The notes beneath the pieces were generated by a model that saw only the letters and a list, made by a program, of their open reading frames with translations, had not been told where the DNA came from and did not search any database. Position numbers and translations under genes: made by a program. This document shows positions 9,580 through 18,528 of a stretch of 64,000 nt of DNA, piece after piece. Within the stretch, counting starts at the first letter, position 1. Every line of letters begins with the position of its first letter. Source of the stretch: an uncultured Draconibacterium sp. (GTDB taxonomy: Bacteria > Bacteroidota > Bacteroidia > Bacteroidales > Prolixibacteraceae); the NCBI GenBank assembly GCA_947492175.1, contig CANLMQ010000010.1, forward strand, positions 124,001 through 188,000. Reading direction: 5' to 3'.

Positions 9580-12500
9580 TTGTCGCCATTTATATACATA
9601 ATACGCACCATTTTCGAAGCTGGTTATAACTTAACAGACAACTATGGAGTATCTATAATACTTTTAAGTTTTGCAATTTCGTTATTATTACTTCCCATTT
9701 TCATTTACATTGAAAAAGCCCAAAAGCGCGATGCCTTTGTAAAAAAGCGCATGCAACCTTTGGTTAACGAAATTAAACAAGTGTACTCCGGGCAGGAACG
9801 TTACTATTATCTGAAAACACTAAACCGCCAATTTGGATATAGCCATTTTAAAGCTCTTGTCCCGATTCTTAGCCTGCTGGTTCAGATCCCATTTTTTATT
9901 GCTGCATATAAATACCTTGAAAGTCTCGAAGCCATTCAAGGCGTTTCGTTTGGGCCGCTATCCGATCTTTCGCAACCGGATCACCTGCTTGGCATTGTGA
10001 ACGTGCTGCCCATACTGATGACAGCTATAAATCTACTGACTGCTTGGTTTTACACCCGCCACGGAAATACATCGGAACGTAAGCAAATGATTGTAGTAGC
10101 CGGTATATTTTTAATTCTGCTTTTTAATCTTCCATCCGGTTTGGTACTCTACTGGACCATGAACAATGTGTTTGCATTCTTCCGCCTGTTTATTACCAAC
10201 CGGGAAGTATTCAATCGAAACATGTCTGAATCAATTGAGACTAATGAAAATACGATTCAGGATGGATGGTATTTTGTATTTCGCAAAAAACTGGAAAAAG
10301 AATTATTGCAGCACTGGCAAAGTTATCTTTCAATAGCTGTTGTGTCATTCATTGTATTACAATTATTTGATATAACTATTGTTGGAAATGAAATTTCCAT
10401 TCTCGTAAAAATAGCAGAACGTATAGCTGCTACATTACTATTCTCCCTGCTTTTGGGCATTTTGAATTTGTATTCTTCCACCATTAAAGAACGAATAGAA
10501 AAAACTCCAACGCCAGTTGCAATCTCATTACTGTTTGTTTCGGTTTATTTATACCTGGCATCGCTTTTTAATTACGAAGGAGTAAATGAGGATCTCGCAA
10601 TTATGTCCCTGGTTCTTTCAATTATTCTTCAGGTCATTTGCGTGGTGAAAACCAAACTACTTTCAACGATAAAATTTAAACACTTTTTCCGCCTGGTATT
10701 GTTGATATGCCTCGGTATTCAAATCTTTCATTTTCTCTCGCTAGAAAACACCCACATATTGGAAGTACTGAACCTGGGGAAAAGCAAAGGCAACTCAAAA
10801 ATGCAGGATGTTGCCTTGTTTGGGTTATTCTTTGTGTTTATAATCGTGCCGTTTACTTTAAACGGAAAATCAAAAATCAACCACAAACCGGGATTCCTTT
10901 CCTTTGTGCTAAGTATTGTTTTCTTATCCGGATTTATCCTTCTGTGGAATCCGCTCATTACATTCTCATCATTTCCGGAAGCTTTCCGTTTTGGCACAGA
11001 CTCAATCATTAACAGCGCATTCGTTTTAATGGCCCAAATTATTCCGGGCTTGTTGTTAATCTATTGGATTTCTCCCAAAAGTCTTCGATTCTGGTTGTCT
11101 GTTATTTCTGTAATGCTGGTTTTAATAAGCGTTATCCACAGCACTATTATACCAATAAATGTTGGAACACTTCAAGGGCTTAATTACTCCAGAAGCAGCG
11201 AAATAGATACACCTTACCTTGAATATTTAACAGAAGCTTTGGCCATTGTGGGGCTCTGTTTTTTAGTGCGATTCATCTATCGAAAAAATAAACTCAGGAG
11301 CCTGAATATATTCCTTTTGCTATTAAATATAATTGTAATCGGGCAGGCAATTTTCGCTTTAAACGCTGCATATTTAAATCGTATTGATGAAGGTGACAGA
11401 ATTGTAAGTCAGTCAAAAAGTATTGACGTTACAGATCATAACATCACCTTGTCGAAAGATCAGGAAAATGTGGTTGTGATAATGCTGGATATGATTGAAG
11501 GCTGGTTCTTTCAGCGTTATTTGGACGAAAGCCCAAAAAACCAAAAGAATTTCGATGGTTTTACCTATTATCCCAACACTGTTTCATCAACGAATTACAC
11601 CGGGGGATCGATGCCGGGACTGATCGGCGGATATGAATTTGCCCCTTTGCTTTTGGATCAGGATAAAGAGCATACACTTGGTAAAAAAATGACCAGCGCT
11701 GCCGAAACCTTACGCGACAAAGCGCAAGCGAGCGGCTATTTTTATTCCTGCAGCGATTTGCCTTACTGCAAAATCGACAAAAGGACTTACGATCGTTTCA
11801 TCCCAGTTTGGAGCGATAACTGGAGCCCGTTAAAAAAGGTACTTAATATTGGACAGTCTCGTAATATTGGCGTGGAGATATTAAGGTACAATGCCTTGTT
11901 TTTCAGCTCTCCCCTGCTGTTTAAATCGGTTATTTACGATAACGGATCCTGGCATATGCATCAAACAGGTGTTAATGAACACAACGACATTACCCGGCAT
12001 TACAACTCGTTGCGCGCACTTCCCTACATTACTGACAATAAAGCAAACCGGAGAACCTACACCTTTATGTCGTACAAAGCCACACATTTTCCGTGGGATA
12101 TTATTGACGAAAATGGTTCGTTTGTGCCAAATGTAGATCCTTATACCAACAATAAGTGGGGACTGGATATTGTTTCGCAGTGGATAAATGTGCTAAAATC
12201 ATTAGATGTTTACGATAATACACGTATTATTATTGTCAGCGACCACGGATTACGACATGTAAAAGACACCGCTGCAGTAATGATTGATCATCCCTACCAA
12301 AACATTAACTACGATAAAGTTCCTTTTGCCGACATGCTAAATTTTTCTTCGTTATTATTGGTAAAAGATTTTTCATCAACCGGAGAAATTTCGATAGATT
12401 CGACGCTGATGAGTTCGCTTGATGTTCAGAATATTTCATTTAACGGTAATTCTCCATTAAGGATTGATTCTATCGAAAAAAGAACTTTTAATGCACTTAA

Positions 12501-12609
12501 GGTATCATGGAAAATTAAAATGTTCGAGAATACAAACTACCCGATACTTCGGAGCTACAAAATAAAGGAGAACATATACGACATAAACAATTGGATCAGA
12601 ACAAAATAA
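9580..12609 (+). CDS. YidC-like / polytopic / sulfatase-fold transferase fusion, copy 2
   Basis: 1009 residues with the same plan as copy 1: YidC-like residues 1-210 (TM1 reads FAISLLLLP, again without Arg), about ten helices, then a sulfatase-fold domain with Asp637, Thr674, His836 and Asp888-His889. The nucleophile segment is NYTGGSMPGLIGG, clearly diverged from the other copies, which suggests another substrate. The start is odd: no ATG lies where copies 1 and 3 begin, only a TTG at 9580, four residues into the conserved N-terminus. Codons upstream of it still resemble the paralogues (N-I-L-S-P-F), so an ATT or similar start 3 bases upstream is possible. It begins 17 bases after copy 1 ends. 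Confidence 0.8.
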   Translation: MSPFIYIIRTIFEAGYNLTDNYGVSIILLSFAISLLLLPIFIYIEKAQKRDAFVKKRMQPLVNEIKQVYSGQERYYYLKTLNRQFGYSHFKALVPILSLLVQIPFFIAAYKYLESLEAIQGVSFGPLSDLSQPDHLLGIVNVLPILMTAINLLTAWFYTRHGNTSERKQMIVVAGIFLILLFNLPSGLVLYWTMNNVFAFFRLFITNREVFNRNMSESIETNENTIQDGWYFVFRKKLEKELLQHWQSYLSIAVVSFIVLQLFDITIVGNEISILVKIAERIAATLLFSLLLGILNLYSSTIKERIEKTPTPVAISLLFVSVYLYLASLFNYEGVNEDLAIMSLVLSIILQVICVVKTKLLSTIKFKHFFRLVLLICLGIQIFHFLSLENTHILEVLNLGKSKGNSKMQDVALFGLFFVFIIVPFTLNGKSKINHKPGFLSFVLSIVFLSGFILLWNPLITFSSFPEAFRFGTDSIINSAFVLMAQIIPGLLLIYWISPKSLRFWLSVISVMLVLISVIHSTIIPINVGTLQGLNYSRSSEIDTPYLEYLTEALAIVGLCFLVRFIYRKNKLRSLNIFLLLLNIIVIGQAIFALNAAYLNRIDEGDRIVSQSKSIDVTDHNITLSKDQENVVVIMLDMIEGWFFQRYLDESPKNQKNFDGFTYYPNTVSSTNYTGGSMPGLIGGYEFAPLLLDQDKEHTLGKKMTSAAETLRDKAQASGYFYSCSDLPYCKIDKRTYDRFIPVWSDNWSPLKKVLNIGQSRNIGVEILRYNALFFSSPLLFKSVIYDNGSWHMHQTGVNEHNDITRHYNSLRALPYITDNKANRRTYTFMSYKATHFPWDIIDENGSFVPNVDPYTNNKWGLDIVSQWINVLKSLDVYDNTRIIIVSDHGLRHVKDTAAVMIDHPYQNINYDKVPFADMLNFSSLLLVKDFSSTGEISIDSTLMSSLDVQNISFNGNSPLRIDSIEKRTFNALKVSWKIKMFENTNYPILRSYKIKENIYDINNWIRTK

Positions 12610-12615
12610 TTATAC

Positions 12616-15600
12616 ATGGATAAAATATTTTCACCATTTATATTTTTAGTCCGTACCATTTTTGAGGCCGGTTATAACCTAACAGGCAGCTATGGATTGG
12701 CAATACTGCTTTTAAGTTTTGTTATTTCGTTGTTGTTGCTTCCCATATTCATTTATATCGAAAAAGCGAAAAAACACGACGATGCCATTAAAAAGCGTAT
12801 GCAACCTTTGGTGGATGAAATTAAGCAGGTATACACTGGACAGGAGCGTTATTATTATCTAAAAACATTAAACCGGCAATTTGGATACAGCCAGTTTAAA
12901 GCACTCATTCCGATATTAAGTTTGTTGGTACAAATACCGTTTTTTATTGCCGCGTATCAATACCTCGATAACCTCGAAGCGATTCAAGGTATATCGTATG
13001 GGCCATTAACAGACCTTTCAAAACCCGACCACTTATTTGGAATAGTAAATGTACTGCCGATATTAATGACAGTTGTTAATCTACTCACCGCCTGGTTTTA
13101 CACCCGAAACGGCAATACTTCGGAACGCAAACAAATGATTGTTGTAGCTGGAGTATTTTTAGTACTGCTATTTAATCTACCATCAGGATTGGTTCTCTAC
13201 TGGACAATGAATAACCTATTTGCATTTTTACGCCTGTTTGTTACCAATAGAGAGGTGTTTAAGCGTACTGATAAATCAGCTACAACTATTTCATTATCAA
13301 GATTGCTTCCAACCCTATTTATTGTTTTTTCATTTATTACAGTAATAGGGCAAATTAACTGGGCTTTAAAACGTAGTTTAGTATCACTACCTGAACGCAT
13401 CCTTGCATCATTGTTTCTATCAATGCTTATTACCTGTATTATTGGATTGCTTTTCAGCTCGTTTCGGACTTCTATAAAAGACGATATCCTAACGAATAAG
13501 AAACAGTATATCCATGCTACACAGTTTTCGATTGTTCTTGCTTTACTTGCTGCTGTCTATTGGTCGATTACTCACCAATTCGACCATTTTATTGATTTGA
13601 CATTACAACTTTCAGGAATAACTATTGTTTTAGTATGGTCCTGTATCCTGATTAAAACACTGCTAAAAAAAGCGATACATAATATACAACAGCTTTATAT
13701 TAATCCTCGAGTACTTTATATCGCATTTGCAGCAGTTATCTACTTTTATCTTTCCGGCAAATATTATTATCACGAAGTAAATAATGCATTACTTGTTGTA
13801 TCAATTGTTGTGTTAATTCCATTACAAATACTTTTGGTATTCAGGTTTTTTAGCAATAAATACCGAGGTTCTGTTTTATGGAGTCTATCGCTTATTTTTT
13901 CAAGTATTTTACTCCTTATTCAAACCGAAATATTTTTGGTAACAATGCGTAACGATTTTACGCTTTCCTACTGGTTATCAATACCCGAGAATATAAAAGA
14001 ACAGTGCACTTTTTCTTCTATTATTTTCAGTGGAATTCTGTCATCCGTGTTACCATTTTATTTCGCGGTAAAAAGGAAGTCTGAAAATAAAAAAAGTTTT
14101 ATCCGGGAATGGATTGTTGCATTTTCTTTGGTAACATTTTATATGGTCTCACTGGTATTTTGGTGGAAGCCCTTGATGGTTTATGCATCTTTTCCGTACA
14201 ACTTCAACTTTGTTGCAACCGACATCATCATAAACAATTTTAGTATTGCATTATTCGCAATTATTTTTGCTGTTGTTGTGTTTGTAATCTCTCCCAATCA
14301 ACTCAGAAAAGGACTTATTAAGCTAATGCTGGGTTTATCGATATTGTTTTATGTGAACACTTTTCTTGTACCAGTAAACGTAGGAACACTGCAAGACAGT
14401 ATGTTTTCGGAAGAAAATAAACTTGCTTTCAACTTATGGTATTATGTTTTGGAATTTGCTTTTATTACAAGTGCTATGATATTTGTTTCGTATCTAGTAA
14501 AACAAAACTATCATAAATATGTAAATATCGCTTTAGGATTTTTTATCCTTATTACAATTGGGCAAAGTAGCTACGTAGCGGGAACGAAAGGCAATTTTTT
14601 TGTCGAAAATCAAGATCTAAAAAACGAAGTAACTGTTGATAAAGTAATTCCCTTCTCACAAACCAAAGAAAATATTCTATTCTTTATTCCCGATGGGTTA
14701 CAGGGCTGGTTTATGAAAGACCTTCTCGAAGAACACCCGGAATACAAAGAGATTTTCAAAGGTTTCAAGTGGTATCCAAACACAGTTTCTACATCGAACT
14801 TTACGTATGCATCGATGCCCGCCATGATGAGTGGCAACACCTTTAATATTGCCAATATGAATGCAATGAACGAGGGATCGATACTAAACAAATACCGACT
14901 TTCTACTGAAGCATTTTACAAAAGAGTAAAAGACAATGGTTACTATTTCTCGAGTGGTAAAATGGGCTACTCCAGTGTTGACTGGGATCGTTTTGATAAT
15001 TTTATTCCCTGGTGGGATCCTTCATGGGATAAGGTGCTGAAACTTGGAAGCAGTATCGAAATATGGTATACCCGCTTTTGGGAAAACTCCTTATTTTATG
15101 GAGTTCCTCTGTGTTTAAAACCATTAATTTATAACGAACGAGATTGGCTGGTACATTTCGACGAGTCATACCAAAAGAATAACGAAACAATACCGCACTA
15201 TTTTGTGCAAATACTGCCGAACATATCAGTAAATACAAGTACTGATAAGAATTTTATTTTCTTCCACACCTCATATACACATGCACCATGGAACGTTGTA
15301 GAAAACGGACAGATTACTAAAAATGTTAGCCCTTACCGTAATCAAGAAAAATTCTTTTATGATTTCTCGAAATGGATGATATGGTTGCAGGAAAACAACG
15401 TATATGACAATACTAAAATCGTTATTGCATCCGATCATGGTCCTGAGTGGTATCATTTCGATGGAAAAGCAGAAGTAGATGTCCCTTTGGAGAACTATAA
15501 CTACAACAAGTTTAGAAAAGATCTGTTTCTGCGGTTAAATTGTTTAATACTTGTGAAAGATTTTAATGCAAAAGGACAGCTCGAAGAAGATTGGAGAACA

Positions 15601-15828
15601 ATGAGCAACGCCGACATTCCGTCGATTGTATTTAACGATAACGATCCAACCCAAGGAGAGGAGCAAGTTGGGCGCGAAATATATACATTCCTGACATGGT
15701 GGCACCAGGATCTTAAAAACCGGTCGAAATATAACATCCGTCAATCTTTTAAAGTCAAAGGAAATATTTACGATTACAACAATTGGGAATTGATGGAAGC
15801 GAATGAACAAGATGAAGCGCAACAATAG
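12616..15828 (+). CDS. YidC-like / polytopic / sulfatase-fold transferase fusion, copy 3
   Basis: 1070 residues. The YidC-like part (1-215) keeps GLVLYWTMNN and again has Ser instead of Arg in TM1 (FVISLLLLP). A membrane region with about eleven helices follows and then the sulfatase-fold domain with Asp693, Thr730 (NFTYASMPAMMSG), His889 (THAPW) and Asp940-His941. The YidC-like parts of the three copies are nearly the same protein, while the middle and C-terminal parts are only distantly similar. At the DNA level the conserved parts differ at many third codon positions, so the likeness reflects selection on the protein rather than a recent duplication. It starts six bases after copy 2 and ends the run of three. 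Confidence 0.82.
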   Translation: MDKIFSPFIFLVRTIFEAGYNLTGSYGLAILLLSFVISLLLLPIFIYIEKAKKHDDAIKKRMQPLVDEIKQVYTGQERYYYLKTLNRQFGYSQFKALIPILSLLVQIPFFIAAYQYLDNLEAIQGISYGPLTDLSKPDHLFGIVNVLPILMTVVNLLTAWFYTRNGNTSERKQMIVVAGVFLVLLFNLPSGLVLYWTMNNLFAFLRLFVTNREVFKRTDKSATTISLSRLLPTLFIVFSFITVIGQINWALKRSLVSLPERILASLFLSMLITCIIGLLFSSFRTSIKDDILTNKKQYIHATQFSIVLALLAAVYWSITHQFDHFIDLTLQLSGITIVLVWSCILIKTLLKKAIHNIQQLYINPRVLYIAFAAVIYFYLSGKYYYHEVNNALLVVSIVVLIPLQILLVFRFFSNKYRGSVLWSLSLIFSSILLLIQTEIFLVTMRNDFTLSYWLSIPENIKEQCTFSSIIFSGILSSVLPFYFAVKRKSENKKSFIREWIVAFSLVTFYMVSLVFWWKPLMVYASFPYNFNFVATDIIINNFSIALFAIIFAVVVFVISPNQLRKGLIKLMLGLSILFYVNTFLVPVNVGTLQDSMFSEENKLAFNLWYYVLEFAFITSAMIFVSYLVKQNYHKYVNIALGFFILITIGQSSYVAGTKGNFFVENQDLKNEVTVDKVIPFSQTKENILFFIPDGLQGWFMKDLLEEHPEYKEIFKGFKWYPNTVSTSNFTYASMPAMMSGNTFNIANMNAMNEGSILNKYRLSTEAFYKRVKDNGYYFSSGKMGYSSVDWDRFDNFIPWWDPSWDKVLKLGSSIEIWYTRFWENSLFYGVPLCLKPLIYNERDWLVHFDESYQKNNETIPHYFVQILPNISVNTSTDKNFIFFHTSYTHAPWNVVENGQITKNVSPYRNQEKFFYDFSKWMIWLQENNVYDNTKIVIASDHGPEWYHFDGKAEVDVPLENYNYNKFRKDLFLRLNCLILVKDFNAKGQLEEDWRTMSNADIPSIVFNDNDPTQGEEQVGREIYTFLTWWHQDLKNRSKYNIRQSFKVKGNIYDYNNWELMEANEQDEAQQ

Positions 15829-15893
15829 ATACTATTTCAGATTTAGTATTATTTGAACATGATCTGTTACATCAGAACAATAAATATAATGCT

Positions 15894-16433
15894 ATGAAAA
15901 AATTAAAATTTGTTACAATCCTTTTATTACTAAGTTTAATTATAGCTTGCGAAAAAGACGATGAATCGGAAAAATATGAGATTGACAATGATGTAGAATA
16001 TTATAAAGATTACGTTCCGGACCTTGTAATTCAAAAAAATGATTCGGTGCCGATTGATGTCGACAATGATGGTTCAATGGATATTGTTATTATCTGGACT
16101 GATCCAAAAGAAATAAAATGTTTGAATGATAATATTAGATTTTCACATGGTAAGTATCCAGGCTCTGCGACTGCTAATCTAAATATAATTGAATTTAACG
16201 AAATTATTGGAGAATCACTGGATTGGTTTTCTTTCGATATATTATATCCAAATAGTATTGAATATGTTGGATTAAGAAAAAAAGTAAAAGAGAAATACAA
16301 CACAAATCTTAGTTTGTATTATTATGGTTGGATTAAAATTAGTGTTGAAGAAGAAACTGTAACTATTAGAGAATTATATTTTAGAAAAGAACCTGACACA
16401 GTCATCAGAGCAGGAATAACATCATATGAATAA
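15894..16433 (+). CDS. Small lipoprotein of unknown function
   Basis: 179 residues with a lysine-start signal peptide and a lipobox ending at Cys19 (LIIAC), so it is predicted to be an outer- or inner-membrane lipoprotein. The rest is acidic, rich in Asp, Glu and Tyr, and has a stretch DVDNDGSMDIVI that looks like a calcium-binding or FG-GAP-type loop. No known family was recognised. The gene is more AT-rich than its neighbours. It stands between the third YidC fusion and the GH16-like lipoprotein, in the same direction, so a role at the surface in the same pathway is possible but unproven. Confidence 0.7.
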   Translation: MKKLKFVTILLLLSLIIACEKDDESEKYEIDNDVEYYKDYVPDLVIQKNDSVPIDVDNDGSMDIVIIWTDPKEIKCLNDNIRFSHGKYPGSATANLNIIEFNEIIGESLDWFSFDILYPNSIEYVGLRKKVKEKYNTNLSLYYYGWIKISVEEETVTIRELYFRKEPDTVIRAGITSYE

Positions 16434-16494
16434 TTTATGTTGGCTAGATAATATAATATCAACTTAGCTACAAAGCAACTGAACCAGATGATTA

Positions 16495-16502
16495 TAACTT
16501 TG
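16495..16502 (+). promoter_or_regulatory. Candidate -7 element TAACTTTG
   Basis: An exact TAnnTTTG match 24 bases before the ATG at 16526. No TTTG is seen at the right distance upstream, so strength is uncertain. It would give the GH16-like and acyltransferase genes their own start. Confidence 0.4.
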
Positions 16503-16525
16503 CGCAAAAATAAAACTTAAACTTG

Positions 16526-18514
16526 ATGAATAAACAATTCAGACTTTTAATATTGTTGGGCATAATTAGTTCAATATTTTTTTCATGCTCAAAAACACCT
16601 GATAGCATGATTAAAAAATTCGACCCAATATCCAACATGAGTGGAAAAGACACGGTTGCGCTAGCAATGGACTTGGATAATGCGATCGTGAATGGAATTA
16701 TCATTCCATCATCAAAACAAACTGCCGATGGCTACTTTTCACTTGGTTTTGAAATTGACAAAACTGAAGCATCGAAACAATATTATTACAAAATATACTA
16801 CCAGAATAGTAGCTATAAATTCCCGGAGATTAAGAATGGCAATATTCACCCCTATTGTCACGAAAACTTTTACGGAAGCTGGGAAGATGTATCTACAGGA
16901 TTTAAAGCAATTACCGGCAACAGCGTAACAGATAAATTCCGAATTGTTGGAAATCCGCGTGACGAAAGATTGTATTATGGTGGAGATATAAGTAAACAGG
17001 TATTTAGTAAGGAACGAATTGAGGGACTAAAAAATGCCATGCGGAATACACCGGATTGGTTCAAATCAATTCAGGAGAAAGCCCAAAAAGAAAACCGGGA
17101 TATTGAGCAGCAGCTTTTTCTTGATGCCTTGTGGATGATAAAAGATGAATCGCGGAAAGGTGATTTTAACCACCGCTGGAAAAGAAATCCGCGGGTTGGG
17201 AATTATGAGTTTATGCTTGTTGTAGCTGATGAAGATGCTTTAGCAAATCTCCCTGATTACATTAAAAACATTGGTCAAACCGATGAAAACAGTTCTTTCA
17301 TCAATCCATTTTACTATTTCAGAAATGGAGAAGGAAGCAAAATGGACGGTATTGCGGTGATGACATCGGAGCGTGTTTTAAAAGTATCGGCAACCATCGA
17401 TCCCGGCAAAGGTTTATATATAAATCCGGCACAACAACGCGACGAGAATATTGATACGCAATACCTCTCAAACGCATGTAACAGCACCGAGGATTTGTAC
17501 GAAAACGCCCAGTTCGAGCAGTATTCGCATGCTATCGACAGAGGATACACGATGAGAAATGTTCCGTTGGTACGCAATGTAATTAACGAACCTTATTCTC
17601 AGGATGATTTTTTCGGCGCCATGGAAAAATACGATTCAACAGAGTTAATTGTAGGACATTCGTTTAACAGCCAAACGCCATGCGAAACAGCGTTTATCGA
17701 AGACAGCACGCTCACCTTAATTAATCCGGGCAACGTTGAGGGACAGGAATTACGCAAGCAAAATGTCGGAGCAAAAACACGCATTGGTTTTACTTATGGC
17801 AAATTCCGGGGAAAGATTAAATTTCCGAGACAATTGAATAAAGATAACGTTTGGAACGGCATTACAAATGCATTCTGGTTAATCTACCAGGACGAAGCAG
17901 AATGGAATAACCGCCGCCCAGCTGAACAAGACGGTTTTATTCCTAAAGGAGAAGACGGAGAAGAATCATTAACCAAAAAGCAAAAAAATTATTTTTATTC
18001 CGAGATAGATATCGAGATTGTAAAAACATCGCCAACATGGGATAATAAGCAGTTTTTGAAAGACGATGACAGGGAATCGGATAATGTAATGTTCTGTTGT
18101 ACCAACTGGGATCTAGCAAATCAAGATCCTCCGAAGTTTTTTAAGGGAGTTGATGATATATCATATAAGGATAAAACCTTTGAACTTCATCGTTGGACCG
18201 ATCATTACAAAGCAGTAACATCAAAATATCCAGTTAATAACGATAAATTATACGATCCGGAATTTTTCTACTATGAAATTGAATGGAAACCAACCGAAAT
18301 TATTTGGAGAGCGGGACCTACGCCTGACAATATGGAACTTTGTGGGTATATGAACGACAAATACACCTCGATACCGAACAACCAAATGTTATGTATTATT
18401 ACACAAGAATTCCATTATGCAGAGTGGTGGCCATTTCAGCCGTTTTCACAGAATGGCGTTCCATTTCCTAAAAACGATATTGAAGGTAAAGTGTATGAAA
18501 TTGTTGTTGAATAA
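16526..18514 (+). CDS. GH16-like lipoprotein with extra N-terminal module
   Basis: 662 residues from the ATG at 16526 (a TTG lies directly before it). A signal peptide with lipobox (FFSC, Cys21) predicts a lipoprotein. Residues of about 170-208 form a helical module with the pattern W-x-KS-x2-EKA...LDA-x-W that recurs at the C-terminus of the AlgJ-like protein further along. The C-terminal 260 residues look like a glycoside hydrolase 16 jelly roll. They contain EIDIE (Glu493, Asp495, Glu497), the lichenase-type catalytic motif, followed by Trp-rich strands (YEIEWKPTEIIW). Such an enzyme would cut or transglycosylate a beta-linked glucan or galactan at the cell surface. The polymer is not known. 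Confidence 0.7.
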   Translation: MNKQFRLLILLGIISSIFFSCSKTPDSMIKKFDPISNMSGKDTVALAMDLDNAIVNGIIIPSSKQTADGYFSLGFEIDKTEASKQYYYKIYYQNSSYKFPEIKNGNIHPYCHENFYGSWEDVSTGFKAITGNSVTDKFRIVGNPRDERLYYGGDISKQVFSKERIEGLKNAMRNTPDWFKSIQEKAQKENRDIEQQLFLDALWMIKDESRKGDFNHRWKRNPRVGNYEFMLVVADEDALANLPDYIKNIGQTDENSSFINPFYYFRNGEGSKMDGIAVMTSERVLKVSATIDPGKGLYINPAQQRDENIDTQYLSNACNSTEDLYENAQFEQYSHAIDRGYTMRNVPLVRNVINEPYSQDDFFGAMEKYDSTELIVGHSFNSQTPCETAFIEDSTLTLINPGNVEGQELRKQNVGAKTRIGFTYGKFRGKIKFPRQLNKDNVWNGITNAFWLIYQDEAEWNNRRPAEQDGFIPKGEDGEESLTKKQKNYFYSEIDIEIVKTSPTWDNKQFLKDDDRESDNVMFCCTNWDLANQDPPKFFKGVDDISYKDKTFELHRWTDHYKAVTSKYPVNNDKLYDPEFFYYEIEWKPTEIIWRAGPTPDNMELCGYMNDKYTSIPNNQMLCIITQEFHYAEWWPFQPFSQNGVPFPKNDIEGKVYEIVVE

Positions 18515-18528
18515 GTTATTTAATAAAT

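Noticed and set aside
6377..15828. Naming the three large proteins membrane insertase YidC
   Set aside because: The domain lacks the pore Arg and is only a fifth of each protein. The rest is a transferase-like membrane protein, so the name would mislead.
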